NCBI GenBank assembly: GCA_905221605.1
Contig: CAJNDS010001113.1
Span: forward strand, 1,381,163 to 1,445,162
Source: Symbiodinium natans
Taxonomy: Eukaryota > Sar > Dinophyceae > Suessiales > Symbiodiniaceae
Reading direction: 5' to 3'
DNA length: 64,000 nucleotides
Shown here one piece after another: positions 20,164 through 31,110 of the stretch (position 1 is its first letter; every line of letters begins with the position of its first letter). The position numbers were made by a program, and so were the translations under genes. Under the pieces are notes generated by a model. It saw nothing but the letters and a program-made list of their open reading frames with translations, did no database searches and had not been told where the DNA came from.

Positions 20164-20587
20164 ACAGCTCCACAGCCGGCGTCATCCTAGCACGTGTTCC
20201 AGTTCAACCCCCAAACCCTAACCCCTCGAATCTACCGGGCCCCTAGATGATGAAGATGCTGAGCAGCGTCCCTTAAGCTAACCTTAGCTTTCATCTTTTC
20301 GAGTTGAAGTTTCGGAAGACTCATGGTGAAGGTACTGGGGTGCCCCTGACCCATGTTTTCCTAAGGTACCTGTGATGCTTGTTTTTGGAACTCCCCAAGG
20401 GACCGCCTTTTCTGGGAAGTGCACTTTTGTACACAGTGACCACTATAAGGCTTGTGCGACATGCGGAGTACATCTTGCGGACGCGCATATCCGTGCGCAT
20501 TGCTAAGCACACCACCAGCCTGAACCTTTTGACCCACCGGTCCATCCCCTGAGGTTTCTGGTTCCTGGGTCTAGGACCCTAGCTAGG
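20164..20587. other. Repeat-free stretch, unrecognised
   Basis: From about 20,378 to 20,530 two + frames are open; one reads FGTPQGTAFSGKCTF...HSDHYKACATCG. A Cys/His-rich segment is intriguing but not diagnostic. No splice model was settled. Confidence 0.3.
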
Positions 20588-20680
20588 ATGCCCAGTAGTA
20601 CCCTTATTCACTTTTTGGGGGTTTTAGGTTCCCTTATAAACCCCTTTAAGCAAAAAAGGGTGCCTAGGTTACTCGGCAGC
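20588..20680. mobile_element. Element family D, copy
   Basis: It starts GATGCCCAGTAGTACCCTTA after CTAG and continues TTAGGTTCCCTTATAAACCC and AAAAAAGGGTGCCTAGG. AG^GATGCC would be a GA donor. Compare copies at 18,970, 27,369, 34,585, 46,955 and 49,326. Confidence 0.7.
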
Positions 20681-21272
20681 CTAGCTAGGAATCAGGTGCG
20701 GAGGAAAGCCCGCGGCTTATTCTTGCCGGCTTTGTTTCTTATCAGCTTTTTGAGCAGAGGGCTACGTACTTTCGATCCCCCTATACATGCCTCTTTACGT
20801 GCTCTTCCATGGGGCATCTAATGTCCCAGAAAAAGCCAAAACTCTACCAAGAACCACTCAGGTTTGGTTCTATGAATGCGAGAACGAAGGTTCGAGCTAA
20901 CTCCTGCGGCGCTTGTAGCATGTAAGCAACTCGCCCCCCCCTCTGCCGAGAGAAACAAAAAACATTTTAATGTCATCCTCCACCCATTTGCAGGTTTTTG
21001 TTTAGCGAAGTGTTTATAGGGCTTGAGGTTGAGAATAACTGCTCCTAAAGTGGAAACCGCGTCTTCAGACCTGCATACCACAGCAAGCCCAGCAGTAAAT
21101 GGCCTTGGTCCTTGGTCCTCGGACGCCACGCGCTCCCCAAGCACTTCGGCGGCTCATCTCAGCTATAGGCCCCTTTATTTGCTTTTATTGTTCCGTTTGT
21201 TTTTTTTTTTTTGGGGGGGGGGGTGGCCCTCACCCTGAACCATGAGAAAACCACAAGGACTATGCGAGCATG
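20681..21272. other. Repeat-free stretch, no recognised gene
   Basis: Long overlapping frames exist on both strands (about 20,818-21,144 on -, 21,023-21,238 on +), ending at a T/G homopolymer (about 21,199-21,222). None shows a motif I know. Confidence 0.3.
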
Positions 21273-21364
21273 GGCTAAACCCTAAACCCCCCAAACCCTA
21301 AACCCTAAACTCTGAGGTATCCAAACACCCAAAAACCCTGTACATCCCAAAGCTTCAAAGGGTT

Positions 21365-21430
21365 TTTAGTGTAGTAGCCCCCAGTATAGTCCCTACTAAG
21401 GGCCGTAAGTCTAAGGGGGAACATCCCAAG
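21365..21430. mobile_element. TIR element family A, partial copy
   Basis: Only the right half is clear: TAGTCCCTACTAAGGG... ending AAGGGGGAACATCCCAAG. The left terminus is lost or decayed. A further decayed right half lies at about 23,078-23,136. Confidence 0.6.
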
Positions 21431-21989
21431 TTCAAGGGTTGAAGGGTGCAGGGCTCAGGGCTATCCTTAAACCCGAAACCCTAAACCCTAAACCCCTAAA
21501 CTCTAGGTATCCTGATGCCCTGATCAGCCACCTCTTGCAGATCTACTTGCCGCTTCCTGACTTGGACTCCGGCCAATCCAGAGATGCAGGTTTGCAGACC
21601 TGGAGGGTTTAGGGTTGTAGGGTTTTAGGGTTTTTGGGTTTTGGGTTTGGGGGTTTTAGGGTTTTAGGGGTTTAGGGTTTCATTTTTAGGGTTTCGGGTT
21701 TGGGGCTTGGGGCTTTTGCTTGTTGGGTGGGTTTTTGGGGTCGGAGACACCTTTATGGGTGGGTGGGGGGGGGGGGGGAATGGGGCTGTGACCTCTTTTT
21801 TTGGGGGGATGGGTACCGAATTTGTGCTGTCCTTGGAGCACAGTAAACTCCACAAAGTTGGCACATCCCTATCTCCATACCCCAAAGGGTATACTAAAGG
21901 GAATCCCGGCTAAAATCATCCCGAAACCATGGTCCCCCTCTCCCTGTTTACTGTAAGGGATCCTGCCGTTTGGTCACATAAATAGGGGG

Positions 21990-22167
21990 TCCCTAAACCC
22001 TAAACCCTAAACCCTAAACCCTAAACCCTAAACCCTAAACCCTAAACCCCAAACCCCAAACCCCAAACCCTAAAGCCTAAACCCTAAACCCTATAAACCC
22101 TAAAAGAGCCCTAAACCCTAAAAACCCTAAACCCTAGAAACCCCAACCCCCTAGACCCTAAACCCTC
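21990..22167. repeat. CCCTAAA array grading into CCCTAAAA variants
   Basis: Regular units shift to CCCCAAA and then to irregular CCCTAAAAG forms at the right, just upstream of element F copy 1. Confidence 0.9.
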
Positions 22168-22226
22168 AGGTACCCCATTCGAAGCCGAAAGCTCGAAGTC
22201 GGAAGGATTTTTTTGGTTCGAATTGT

Positions 22227-22347
22227 ACAGGGTGGGGCCCCCTAGTTATAAGTAGAGTTATAAGGGCCCTAAATTGGGTTATAAGGACCCTAAGTTAGGT
22301 TATAAGTCCCTTAACTACAGTTAGTATAGTAAGGGGGCCCCACCTGT
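22227..22347. mobile_element. TIR element family F, copy 1 (121 bp)
   Basis: The ends are ACAGGGTGGGGCCCCCTA and TAAGGGGGCCCCACCTGT. An 88-base block (22,256-22,343) is identical to 43,885-43,972. It is internally repetitive (GTTATAAG four times). The identity to a copy 21 kb away suggests recent movement. Confidence 0.85.
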
Positions 22348-22436
22348 AGTACTGCACCCTTATCACAGGACCCCCCAAAAAAGTGTTTAGGGTTTAGGGT
22401 TTATGGGTTTAGGGTTTTAGAGAGCTACCCATGTAG

Positions 22437-22530
22437 GGCTGAAATTTCATGGCCTGCCTGTTGCACCGGCACCCCTGCCAAGGAAGCACGAGCCTGAGGT
22501 GCTGAGCAGTAGCCGGTTCAGAACTTTCTG
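22437..22530 (+). CDS. Coding-like island, unknown protein
   Basis: The acceptor CATGTAG is followed by LKFHGLPVAPAPLPRKHEPE and VLSSSRFRTF, ending at TG^GTGACC, a GT donor. Unrecognised. Confidence 0.35.
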
Positions 22531-22746
22531 GTGACCAAAAGCCCCCTCCAAACCCTAAAACCCTAAAACCCAAAACCCTAAAACCCAAAACCCTAAACCC
22601 TAAATCCCAAAACCCTGAACCCTAAACCCTAAACCCGACCCCCCCGTCAGAATGAAGCCGGTCAGATGCAGGCTCGTCACAGCTTCGGCCGCTGCAGTCG
22701 CGGCGGGCGAGGCATGCACCCCTGTGTGAGGAAGCTTTCAGCGTTA

Positions 22747-22885
22747 GGGTGCCCTAAACCCTACACCCTAAAACCCTCAAACCCTAAACCCATAGGGTTT
22801 AGGGTTTTTCAGGGTTTAGGGTGCCCTAAACCCTAAACCCTCAAACCCTAAACCCATAGGGTTTAGGGCTTTGCAGGGTTTAGGG
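22747..22885. repeat. 72-bp tandem duplication of a palindromic telomeric block
   Basis: Each unit joins C-strand repeats head-to-head with G-strand repeats (AAACCCATAGGGTTTAGGG). Unit starts at 22,747 and 22,819 begin GGGTGCCCTAAACCCTA. An inverted telomeric junction has itself been duplicated. Confidence 0.85.
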
Positions 22886-23139
22886 CCAGTTTAGCGTTTC
22901 GGGATTGGGGCTAATAGGAAGTCTATGGTTCCGGGCTTAACACAGGGGTCGATGTTGGTACCCTTAGGTCCCTATACACCTATACTATGATGCCCCCCCC
23001 CCCCAAAAAAAAAAGGCCCTTTCTAATGACACTGATGAATTCCCCTCTAGCATCCGCATTATCGGAGAGGGCGTAGGTCTTAGCACCCCTTATTAGAATC
23101 CCCATGAAAGACTGTTAGTATAAGGGCAACAACCCAAAG

Positions 23140-23233
23140 TTTGGGGTTTATGGTTTAGGGTTTAGGGCTTAGGGTTTTAGGGTTTAGGGTTTAGGGTTTG
23201 GGGTTTTGGGGTTTTGGGGTTTTGGGTTTAGGG
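23140..23233. repeat. G-strand array upstream of the reverse transcriptase
   Basis: TTTAGGG passing into TTTTGGGG units, ending 50 bases before the open part of the retroelement. Confidence 0.85.
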
Positions 23234-23282
23234 TGCTTCGGCGCCTCGCTTTCAGGATGAGAGTTCACTGCTCGGATGTTGA

Positions 23283-25803
23283 GTGGTGCAAACCCTGCCC
23301 TTTGAACTTGGTGTAGTCCATCCCGGTCACGCCCTCAACCCTAAACTAACATCTGACTGCCCAGAGGACGCTGCTGACTTAGGGCATGAGTTAAGCCTTA
23401 TCAATGATAGTTCGGCCCTACTGCAAAGGACATTCAGATTGCTACGACCCCATGCTGCACCACCTGTGAGCTGCATGCTTCAAGGTCCTCGGCTCTTGTC
23501 CGAGGAAGAAACCAACCTTGCATGGCGCAATGCCTTACGGAAGCAGTGCACACCCCACGTACATGTTGATGCCCGCTACCAGCAACTGGTGCAAGATCGG
23601 CTACGGGTTCTGTTGGACCAAGCTCGCGCCCCTCGTCAATCGGAGAAGCACAGCCTCAACCAGCCTTTTCTGCAACAGGAGGTTCTAGACGTCATCGCGG
23701 ATTGGTCTACCTCCCGTGCCATGCCACCAGACCTCCTTCCGAGGGCGATCTTCAGCTGCAATGATGAGACGTGGAATGATGTAGTTTGGGCTTTGCAGCG
23801 ATGGGCAGGACCTTCGGCGCTAAAACACAGGCCCACTTTGTGGCGGGCTGCTTCACTGAGTCCTATCCATAAAAAAGGGAATCGTGCTGATGTGCTTAAT
23901 TTCCGGGTGATTTTCATCAAGGCCCAGATGGGACTGATACAAGAAGCGCTGCTTACTAAAAGATGGTCTTGCAATGTGCGAGATCACGTTCTGCCGTGTC
24001 AAAGTGGCTTCGTACGAGGAATTGAGGACGCCTGGTTACTCCTGCACGAAACCTGTGCAGAAGCTTTTGAGCAGAGAAGGCCTCTTTGGATCGTCATGGG
24101 TGACTTTGAGAAGGCTTTTCCTAGTGTAATAAGGCAAGATTTGTTACTAAGCCTTGCAGATGGCCCGGGGCTGAAAGGCGACAGTCTGCTCCTTTGCTAC
24201 TCCTTCCTGCAAGAAGATTCGGTTCTCATCTGGTACAGCGGCTTAACGCAGGAAGTAGTAACAAGCGGCATCCCAGAAGGCGGTATGATGGGTCCTTTTG
24301 CCTACCCTTGTCTCCTTGACTCCCTGGTCAGGGAGCTTCTTGCCAAGGAATGCGGCGTTGGGTTAGACATCAAGGTGCCTGGTGTCTGGTCCGACATGAA
24401 ATGGCGCGGTCTTGGCACCCCTTGCCCCCATGTGGTCGATTTTTTAAAACAGATCATTCTTCAGGGAGGCTTACTACCTCCGGTAGAAGCCTTGGTTGCA
24501 AATCCAGTCTTGGAAGCTTCAGCGTTAAAGGCCATGAGTGACTTGGCTCCGTCGCGGCTCGTTGCTATTCTTCACGCAGACGACCCCGTCATTCTCGGGT
24601 GCTGCAAAGGAGAAGCGCAGAGAAGCCTCCACATCTTGGCTAACTGGGCCTGGAGACATGGCGCCTCTTTCCATATTGGGGAATCCAAAACAGTGGCCAT
24701 GTTTTGCCACTCGAACACTGTAGATGCACTGCAGCATCAGGAGCAGGCCCGGTCCTTACTGACATTGCCGCACCAAGGTATTCATCGTCCCTTGTCTTTT
24801 CAGTCTAAACATAGGTGGTTAGGTATTATCTGGACGGCATCTCTTTCTTTCCAGGAGGCCATGACACAGAAAGCAGCACTTGCCAGTACCATGTGGAGCA
24901 CGCTCTGTGCTCTCGTGAGAAGTCGAGCTCTCCCCCTGGATCTGGCAATGAAGGTTTTCCGCAGTAAGGTTTTAGCCGTGCTTCTTCAGGGATCTTGCAT
25001 GTTCGGCTTAGAAGGTAATTTGGTGGAGTTTTTGTCTGGTACCCAAGACTGCTGGGCTCGTCAAATGTTTTCGCTTGAGAACTGGCGTAATGTTGCAGTG
25101 GCAGCAGCAGAACTTGGCTGGAAGCTACCTTTGCACCTGGAAGTGGTCACAGAGGTGGCTATGAGAAGGTACCGTCTGTGGCAGCTGCCGAACCAGGACC
25201 TATATAAGAGCAGATTCTTGGCGAGCCATGCTGTCACACAGTCATGGGCTTATAAGAGTCTGAAGCTGATTAGGTCGTGGGATATTGTGGATTGGGTCGA
25301 GCTAGAGGACCCTGCTGTGCAGTATCGCTCCTATGTACGGCAACATCTTGAGGAAAAGCATTTCGCGACGTGGTTCTCGGAGGCACAACAATCGAGACAG
25401 CCCCCTTCCTATACTACCTTCCAATCAGTGCATAGCGACCTTCTCCACGATGAAGCTTTGCATAAGCTTCCATGGTCCATGTTTTCTCTTTGGCAAACTC
25501 AGAGCCGGGGCCCTTTGCTTCAGCTCTCTCAACGGGCGTCGCAGCAGGGCACAGATTCAGCACTGCATCTTCTGCAATCGCAGAACGAAGGCAGCCAGAG
25601 TACATGTACTTTCTATTTGCGATCACTGGGAGGAGAGGCGACAGCACATTTGGAGCCAACTACCTTTCAGTGAGGTCTTTGCGCCGGCAGACGTCTGTCG
25701 GCATCTCCTCGGTTGCAGGCCGCATCAGAGGGCATTTGCCTCCCTAGTAGCTTGGGCAGCAGAGCTTGACAAGGAGAGCGCCTGCTTTTGGAATGGAAAG
25801 TGA
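23283..25803 (+). pseudogene. Non-LTR (LINE-type) reverse transcriptase, 5'-truncated, frameshifted tail
   Basis: The protein would copy element RNA into DNA at a target nick. The open frame 23,283-25,673 has no ATG at its left edge (first in-frame ATG at 23,475, residue 65), so the 5' part, including any endonuclease, is missing. In residues from 23,283: a finger-type motif SPIHKKGN at 193-200; motif A GDFEKAF at 273-279 (Asp274); motif B GIPEGGMMGPF at 329-339; motif C HADD at 431-434 (Asp433, Asp434); ESKT at 467-470; WLG at 512-514. Catalytic aspartates are intact. The frame stops at 25,673, but the +1 frame continues to 25,803 with CIFC...RVHVLSICDHW (about 25,564-25,630), a zinc-knuckle-like tail, so a frameshift at about 25,490-25,560 is likely. 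About 190 bases of possible 3' UTR follow, then (AC)n and CCCTAAA. The HADD box and surrounding style match dinoflagellate elements as I remember them. Confidence 0.85.
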
Positions 25804-25990
25804 GCAACAAGCAGTAAAGCCTTGCAAGTGCTCACCCTCAGCCCTCCATTTGGCTCCTGGGCAGAGCATGCAGGATGCTTGGGGATACTGCTTGTTTTTT
25901 CAAGTTTGCCATGCTACCGCTAGCATGCTGCAACCGCCTGGCACCCTTGCCCCGGGGTGCATCGAATCCCTGCGCTTTCAGCACGGATGA

Positions 25991-26246
25991 GTCTACACAC
26001 ACACACCCTAAACCCTAAACCCTAAACCCCTAAACCCCTAAAACCTAAACCCTAAACCCCAAACCCTCAACACTAAAGCCTAAATCAACTCCCGAAGCCG
26101 GCAACCCTAAAGCCTAAACCCTAAAGCCTAAACCCTAAACCTTAAACCCTAAACCTTAAACCCTAAACCCTAAACCTTAAACCCTGAACCTTAAACCCTA
26201 AACCTTAAACCCGAAAACTTAAACCCTAAACCCTAAACCTTAAACC
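25991..26246. repeat. (AC)n then C-strand array with CCTTAAA units
   Basis: A short CA run precedes CCCTAAA units that alternate with CCTTAAA in a regular two-unit pattern at about 26,140-26,240. It marks the 3' border of the retroelement. Confidence 0.9.
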
Positions 26247-27222
26247 AAGCATGGTCTGCGGCTTGCCCGCAGGTTCCTGCGATGCCTGGGCCCTCAGCTT
26301 GTGGATTAAGGGTTTAGGGCGTTGTGTTGTTGATGTTTTTGCTGTAGTCAGGGTTTAGGGTTTAGGGTTAGGGTTTATGGTTTAGGGTTTAGGGCTTTAG
26401 GGTTCAGCATCTCATGTCCAAGCATTCAGTAGTCAAGCAATTACTCCAAGGAAAATCCCCACCCGCCCAAAGAATCCCACAACATTAAGAACATATTTCA
26501 CTTATGGGGTTTAGGGTTTAGGGCTTAGGGCGTTGGGCTGTTTAGGGTTTAGGGTTGAGGGTGCCCTCCTTGCAACCTGGAGTGCAAGTGCTCCGAGTGC
26601 TGGGCTCGAAAGCCAGCCTCGAAGCGGGTTTAGGGTTTAGGGTTCAGGGTTTAGGGGTTTAAGGTGCTTATGTGTTTAGGGGTTAGGGTATTTAGGCTTC
26701 TCAGGGTCTTTAGGGGTGTTAGGGGTGTAGATGACAACCTGATCAAACCCTGAGCCCAGAACTCTAAACCCCAAACCCCAAACCCTAAACCCTAAACCCC
26801 AAACCCCAAACCCTAACCCTAAACCCTAACTTCCTAAGCTTGAGAGCCCAGGCCGCGGAAGGAGCATGGGATCCGCGGGTGGCGTGACTGTGCCCGCGCA
26901 GGAGCTTTAGGGCGTAGTGGGGTTTAGGGTTTAGGTTTAGGGTTTAGGGTTTAGGGCTTAGGGCTTAGGGCTTAGGGCTTAGGATTTAGGGCTTAGGGCT
27001 TAGGGCTTAGGGCTTCGGTAGGGTTTGGGCTCAGAATAGGGTTGAGGTGTCTCTTCTTATGGTCTTCTCGCACTGTGGAAATTCTACTGATGTGGGGTGG
27101 GGAAAGCCGAATTTGTGGAAGCCCCCTATTTCGGATGCACCACCCTGAGACCCAGCGTGGCTCTCGCTGAAAACGTGGCTCGACGGCAGCCCCAGAGCCA
27201 GCTGGTTGCGGCCGGAGTTCAT
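26247..27222. other. Arrays and short islands, no recognised gene
   Basis: G-strand arrays lie at about 26,347-26,400, 26,507-26,562, 26,628-26,725 and 26,918-27,022, the last built mostly of GCTTAGG units. Open islands lie at about 26,250-26,308 (GLRLARRFLRCLGPQLV) and 26,565-26,632 (CPPCNLECKCSECWARK, cysteine-rich). Neither is identified. Confidence 0.35.
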
Positions 27223-27342
27223 GGGTTTCCCTACTACCCCCCTCAATACAACCCCCCCCCCCCCTCAAGGTTCACCGCTTAAATAACCTTAACCAGGCTT
27301 CAGTATCCGCCTTACTTAAGGGGGCGGGGGAGAACCTAGGGG
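27223..27342. mobile_element. Inverted-repeat element family K, partial
   Basis: The left end CATGGGTTTCCCTACTACCC and an interior GGGGGAGAACCTAGGGGGG match the element at 35,970-36,087, but the right terminus is replaced by a TTTAGGG array. Confidence 0.55.
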
Positions 27343-27368
27343 GGTTTAGGGTTTAGGGTTTAGGGTAA

Positions 27369-27484
27369 CTGGGACCCGGAGTAGGCCTTTATTTCCTTTT
27401 TTTAGGGTTGGGGTTCCCTTATAATCCCCCTGGAACCAAAAAGGGCACCCTTTTTTTTGCCTAGGCTACTCCTAGGTTTAGGAG
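27369..27484. mobile_element. Element family D, copy
   Basis: It starts CTGGGACCCGGAGTAGGCC and contains GGGTTCCCTTATAATCCCC and AAAAAGGGCACCC. It ends GCCTAGGCTACTCCTAGG, which pairs imperfectly with its start. Confidence 0.7.
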
Positions 27485-28296
27485 ACGAGTCTGAAAAAGA
27501 TACCTCCTCCAAATTGAAAGTAGTTCGTGGCGTTCCGCATCTCCTGAAAGTCAAACGCCCAAGGCGAGAACGCAATTTTGCGTGTTTCCCCTTAACCCTA
27601 CACCGTAAACCCTAAACCCGAAACCCGAAACCCGAAACCCTAAACCCTAAACCATAAACCCTAAACCCTAAACCCTAAACCGTAACCGCAAAGTATCATT
27701 GTATCACCACTTCTACACATGCACCAGCTGCGACCGCACCGGAACCTTGTAAGACAAACAGCGTTTCCCACACTGTTCTTCCAATTTCGAAGCGCCCATG
27801 CGTATAGAACACCACGTACGGGTATGCGCGGCGCACCTACTTCCTCTAGATGCAGAGACTTCAAGCCCTAAACCCTAAACCCTAAACCCTATATCAAGTT
27901 AGGAGCCCTTTTGCAATGCAAGGTGAATTCCCTGATTAATTGTGTTTTCGTTGGAGCCCCTTATGCTACGGGGTCCGGGACAATCATTTTTGGCCGCGAA
28001 ACCCTGAACCCTGAACCCTGAACCCTGAACCCTAAACCCTAAACCCTAAACCCTAAAAGGTTCAAGACTATGGCAGAAGCAGGCCGATCGAATCCAAAAC
28101 CCCAAGACATGCACACGAGCACCACAGCCCAGTGCGGCCCAGGCCCTCAAGCAGAAGCTTAGGCATCTCTGCCACGAGTTTATATACACCCTATAAGCCC
28201 TAGCCACAACAGACCCTAAACCCTAAACCCTAAACCCTAAACCCTAAACCCTAAACCCTGAACCCCATAAGCCGAACCTGCCTCTCCACGATGCAG

Positions 28297-28332
28297 GACG
28301 TGGCGAACTATGTCGAGCCCTCAGGCTCTGAG
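28297..28332 (+). CDS. Coding-like island, unknown protein
   Basis: ATGCAG^GAC opens DVANYVEPSGSE, closing at GAG^GTGCGT, which is a clean 12-codon unit with AG and GT borders. Islands at about 28,857-28,920 (GASVTYHVGPPLFTQKG) are similar. Unrecognised. Confidence 0.35.
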
Positions 28333-29050
28333 GTGCGTTTCAGATGGGCGGTTTAGGTTTTAGGGTTAGGGGTTCGGGTCTAGGGTCTAGGGTTTTGGGT
28401 TTAGGGTTTAGGGTTTAGGGTTTTGGGCTTAAGGTTTAGGGCATCGTAGTACGGAGTGTCGTACTTGCGAAGGGTATATACCCTAAACCCAAGGGAGCAG
28501 AATGTAGGGAGCCTCCCATATGAAATGGCTCTGCAAGCCGTGGCTCTCGGACGGGTCTTTTCTTGCGATGCTCCTGTGGGTTTATGGTTACTCACGACTT
28601 AGGGCTAGTGGTTTAGGGTTTACGGTTTAGGGTGTAGGGTGAAATTAGCTGTAGGGTTTAGGGTTTAGAGCATGCGAAGCTGTTGGGATGGATGAGAGAG
28701 TCTTGGTTTTGGGGGGTTAGGTCTAGGGTTAGTTGTAGATGCGTTATGCCCACGCTCAGACCTAGAGCTTTAACCTCGAACTCGAGAAGCAATGTTCTCC
28801 GTTATTTCAGCACTGCGGTTTAGGGTTTAGGGTTTAGGGTTATGAAGGTTTAGGGCTCCTAGGCGCGAGCGTGACCTATCACGTCGGGCCACCGCTGTTT
28901 ACGCAGAAAGGAGCGGCGCAGGGTTTAGGGTTTAGGGTTTAGGGTTCAGGGTTTAGGGTTTAGGGCTTAGGGCTTAGGGCTTAGGGCTTAGGATTCTAAA
29001 GCCTAACCTTTAACCCTGTAGCCCTACAACCCAATCTCTCCTTGTCTGAG

Positions 29051-29100
29051 GGCACACCGCTGGCGGTCCGAAACGCCCTCCTTCAGGCGATCCTCAGCAG
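29051..29100 (+). CDS. Coding-like island, unknown protein
   Basis: CTGAG^GGC opens GTPLAVRNALLQAILS. CTTCAG^GCGATC could end it after 36 bases. It is flanked by telomeric arrays. Confidence 0.3.
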
Positions 29101-29180
29101 AGTTTCCCTGGTACATGGGTTTAGGGTTTAGGGTTTAGGGTTTAAGGTTTAGGGTTTAGGGTTTAGGGTGGGTTAGCTAT

Positions 29181-29290
29181 GCTTGAGGGTTCAGGGGTAC
29201 TTATCAGTCTGGCTATCAGTCCTAAGCAAGGTCATAACCATAGCTATCCCACTTGTAACCTTACTTATAAGTACGCCAGAACCCCAAAGC
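29181..29290. mobile_element. TIR element family B, diverged copy
   Basis: GCTTGAGGGTTCAGGGGTAC faces GTACGCCAGAACCCCAAAGC, with CTTATCAG...CTTAT inside. It lies directly after a TTTAGGG array. Confidence 0.65.
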
Positions 29291-29695
29291 TCAAAATCCT
29301 TAAAACCCTAAGAAGCTGCAACCCTAACCCTCAATAATCCGAAAATCCCCAAAGCCTTGAACCCGAGCTCTGCGATCCGACAGAAGATGCTCTCAACGGG
29401 CCCAAGCCACGGGGTGTTGGAGTTTGGGGTTGGAGTTTTGGGTTTGGGGTTTGGGGGGTTCGGGGGTTACGGGTGTGGGATTTAGGAATATAGGGATTTA
29501 GGGGCTCTAGGCTTTAGAGTTTTGGGGGCGTGGGTATTGAGGGTTTGAAGATGTAAGGGGTGTTGGGGACCAATATGCCAGTAATACTATATCATCGTAT
29601 GCCCTCTGCAGGTGTTACGCGGCTTTAGAGTTTGGGGGGGCTGAAGGCACTTGTTATAGGGTTTGAAGGTTTCAGAGGCGTTGGGCCCAAAAACT

Positions 29696-29784
29696 CCCTG
29701 GTACTTAGTAGGGAATGAGGGTACCCTTTATTAAGGGATTATGTACAGGGCCCTAATTCCCTCATCCCCTACCAAGAGCCTGGG
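29696..29784. mobile_element. Inverted-repeat element family C, copy 1
   Basis: CCCTGGTACTTAGTAGGGAA faces CTACCAAGAGCCTGGGG, and GAATGAGGG faces CCCTCAT. GGTACCC and GGGCCC lie inside. It is related to 35,346-35,525. Confidence 0.65.
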
Positions 29785-30342
29785 GGCCCTAGATTTTGAA
29801 GATTCCAAAGGGGTCTTGCGGGAAGAGACACCAAACCCTAAGCCCGAAACCCTAAACCCGAAACCCGAAACCCTAAACCCTAAAGCGTCTGTGCAGGTTG
29901 TGGCTATGGTGCGTGTCTCAGAGACAGGGGCGGGGAGGGATAGTCTGTCCGGGGGAGGCTCCGGAGGCATGAAGGTGAACCCTTAACCCTAAACCCTAAA
30001 TCTTAAACCCTAAATCTTAAACCCTAAACCCTAAACCCTAAACTATCAAAACCCTAAAACCCTAAACTATCAAAACCCTAAACCCCTAAAACCCCAAACC
30101 CTAAACCATAAACCCTGAACCCTGAACCCTAAACTCCAACTCCCAGCCCTGTCAAGCATAGGCTCGCCCCAGGCTCTGTAGTCACACAGGACGTTGTAGG
30201 TTGCCGAGAAACTTGGTAGTCGCTTTTTTGTTCCCCCCTTGTTTTGTTGCTTCAAGGTTCCCCAAAAGGCACCCTTACCGGAATGTGGTTACTGGGCTAC
30301 CAAGGAAGTAAGCTAATAGATTGGCCAACGCTTCCTATGCAA

Positions 30343-30465
30343 GAACCCTAAACCCTAAACCCCAAGCCCTAAACCCTAAACCCTAAACCCCAAGCCCTAA
30401 ACCCTAAACCCCAAGCCCTAAACCCTAAGCCCTAAGCCCTAAGCCCTAAACCCTAAACCCTAAGA
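30343..30465. repeat. C-strand array with alternating CCCCAAG and CCCTAAG units
   Basis: A higher-order unit of CCCTAAACCCTAAACCCCAAG recurs two to three times, indicating block duplication. It follows a family D-type terminus (GGTTACTGGGCTACCAAG at about 30,283). Confidence 0.85.
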
Positions 30466-30855
30466 GTACGTGGGAGAGCCGAAGCCCAGAGTTGAATTCC
30501 TGTATCAAGGGATAACAAGTCGCACCCCTCAGTTGTACCCCCAAAGGTTGCCCGTGAAGATTCTCCCAAATTGACCCTTTTCAGAAGGTACACCCCCTAG
30601 ACTGTAATCTTCGAGAAGCTTCTGAGAATCCTTGCAATGCGCCGTAAACCCTATACCCTAAACCCGAGACCCTAGACCCTGAACCCTGAACCCTAAACCC
30701 TAAACCCTAAACAGCTCAGTTCCACCATCCAGGCCCAACGCCCTTGCTTTGGGAGACTGCGGGCGCTGTCCTCTGAAACGCCGCGAGCTCAATGAAGTAA
30801 TGGAGTAGCCTAGAAGTCTTTCCCTTTTATGGTTTAGGCCATTGTAATTCCGGTA

Positions 30856-31110
30856 TAATGTTGACTTCACATTAGTGATTCCCGCCGCAATTGTAAAATC
30901 CCGCTGCCGGAACACAATATTGTAACCCGCCACAATTGTAAAATCCGACCCGGGAAATCCGGTTTTTACGGGCGTGGTGCTACTACCTAATACTAAAACT
31001 AATAGTACGCCCTACCAGGATTTAGGCGAATACAATTGAGGAGGCCCTGGCCGGAGAGATTGATCAATCAAGGGGGGGGGGGGGGGTTTATTAATGCGAA
31101 GTCAACATTA
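30856..31110. mobile_element. TIR element family J (255 bp)
   Basis: TAATGTTGACTTCACATTA (30,856) and TAATGCGAAGTCAACATTA (31,092) form 19-bp inverted repeats with one mismatch. Inside are two direct repeats CCCGCC(G/A)CAATTGTAAAATCC (30,881 and 30,926) and a G tract near the right end. No reading frame is present. Only one copy was seen. Confidence 0.75.

Noticed and set aside
23636-23974. Minus-strand frames inside the reverse transcriptase
   Set aside because: They are shadows of the strongly supported plus-strand frame.
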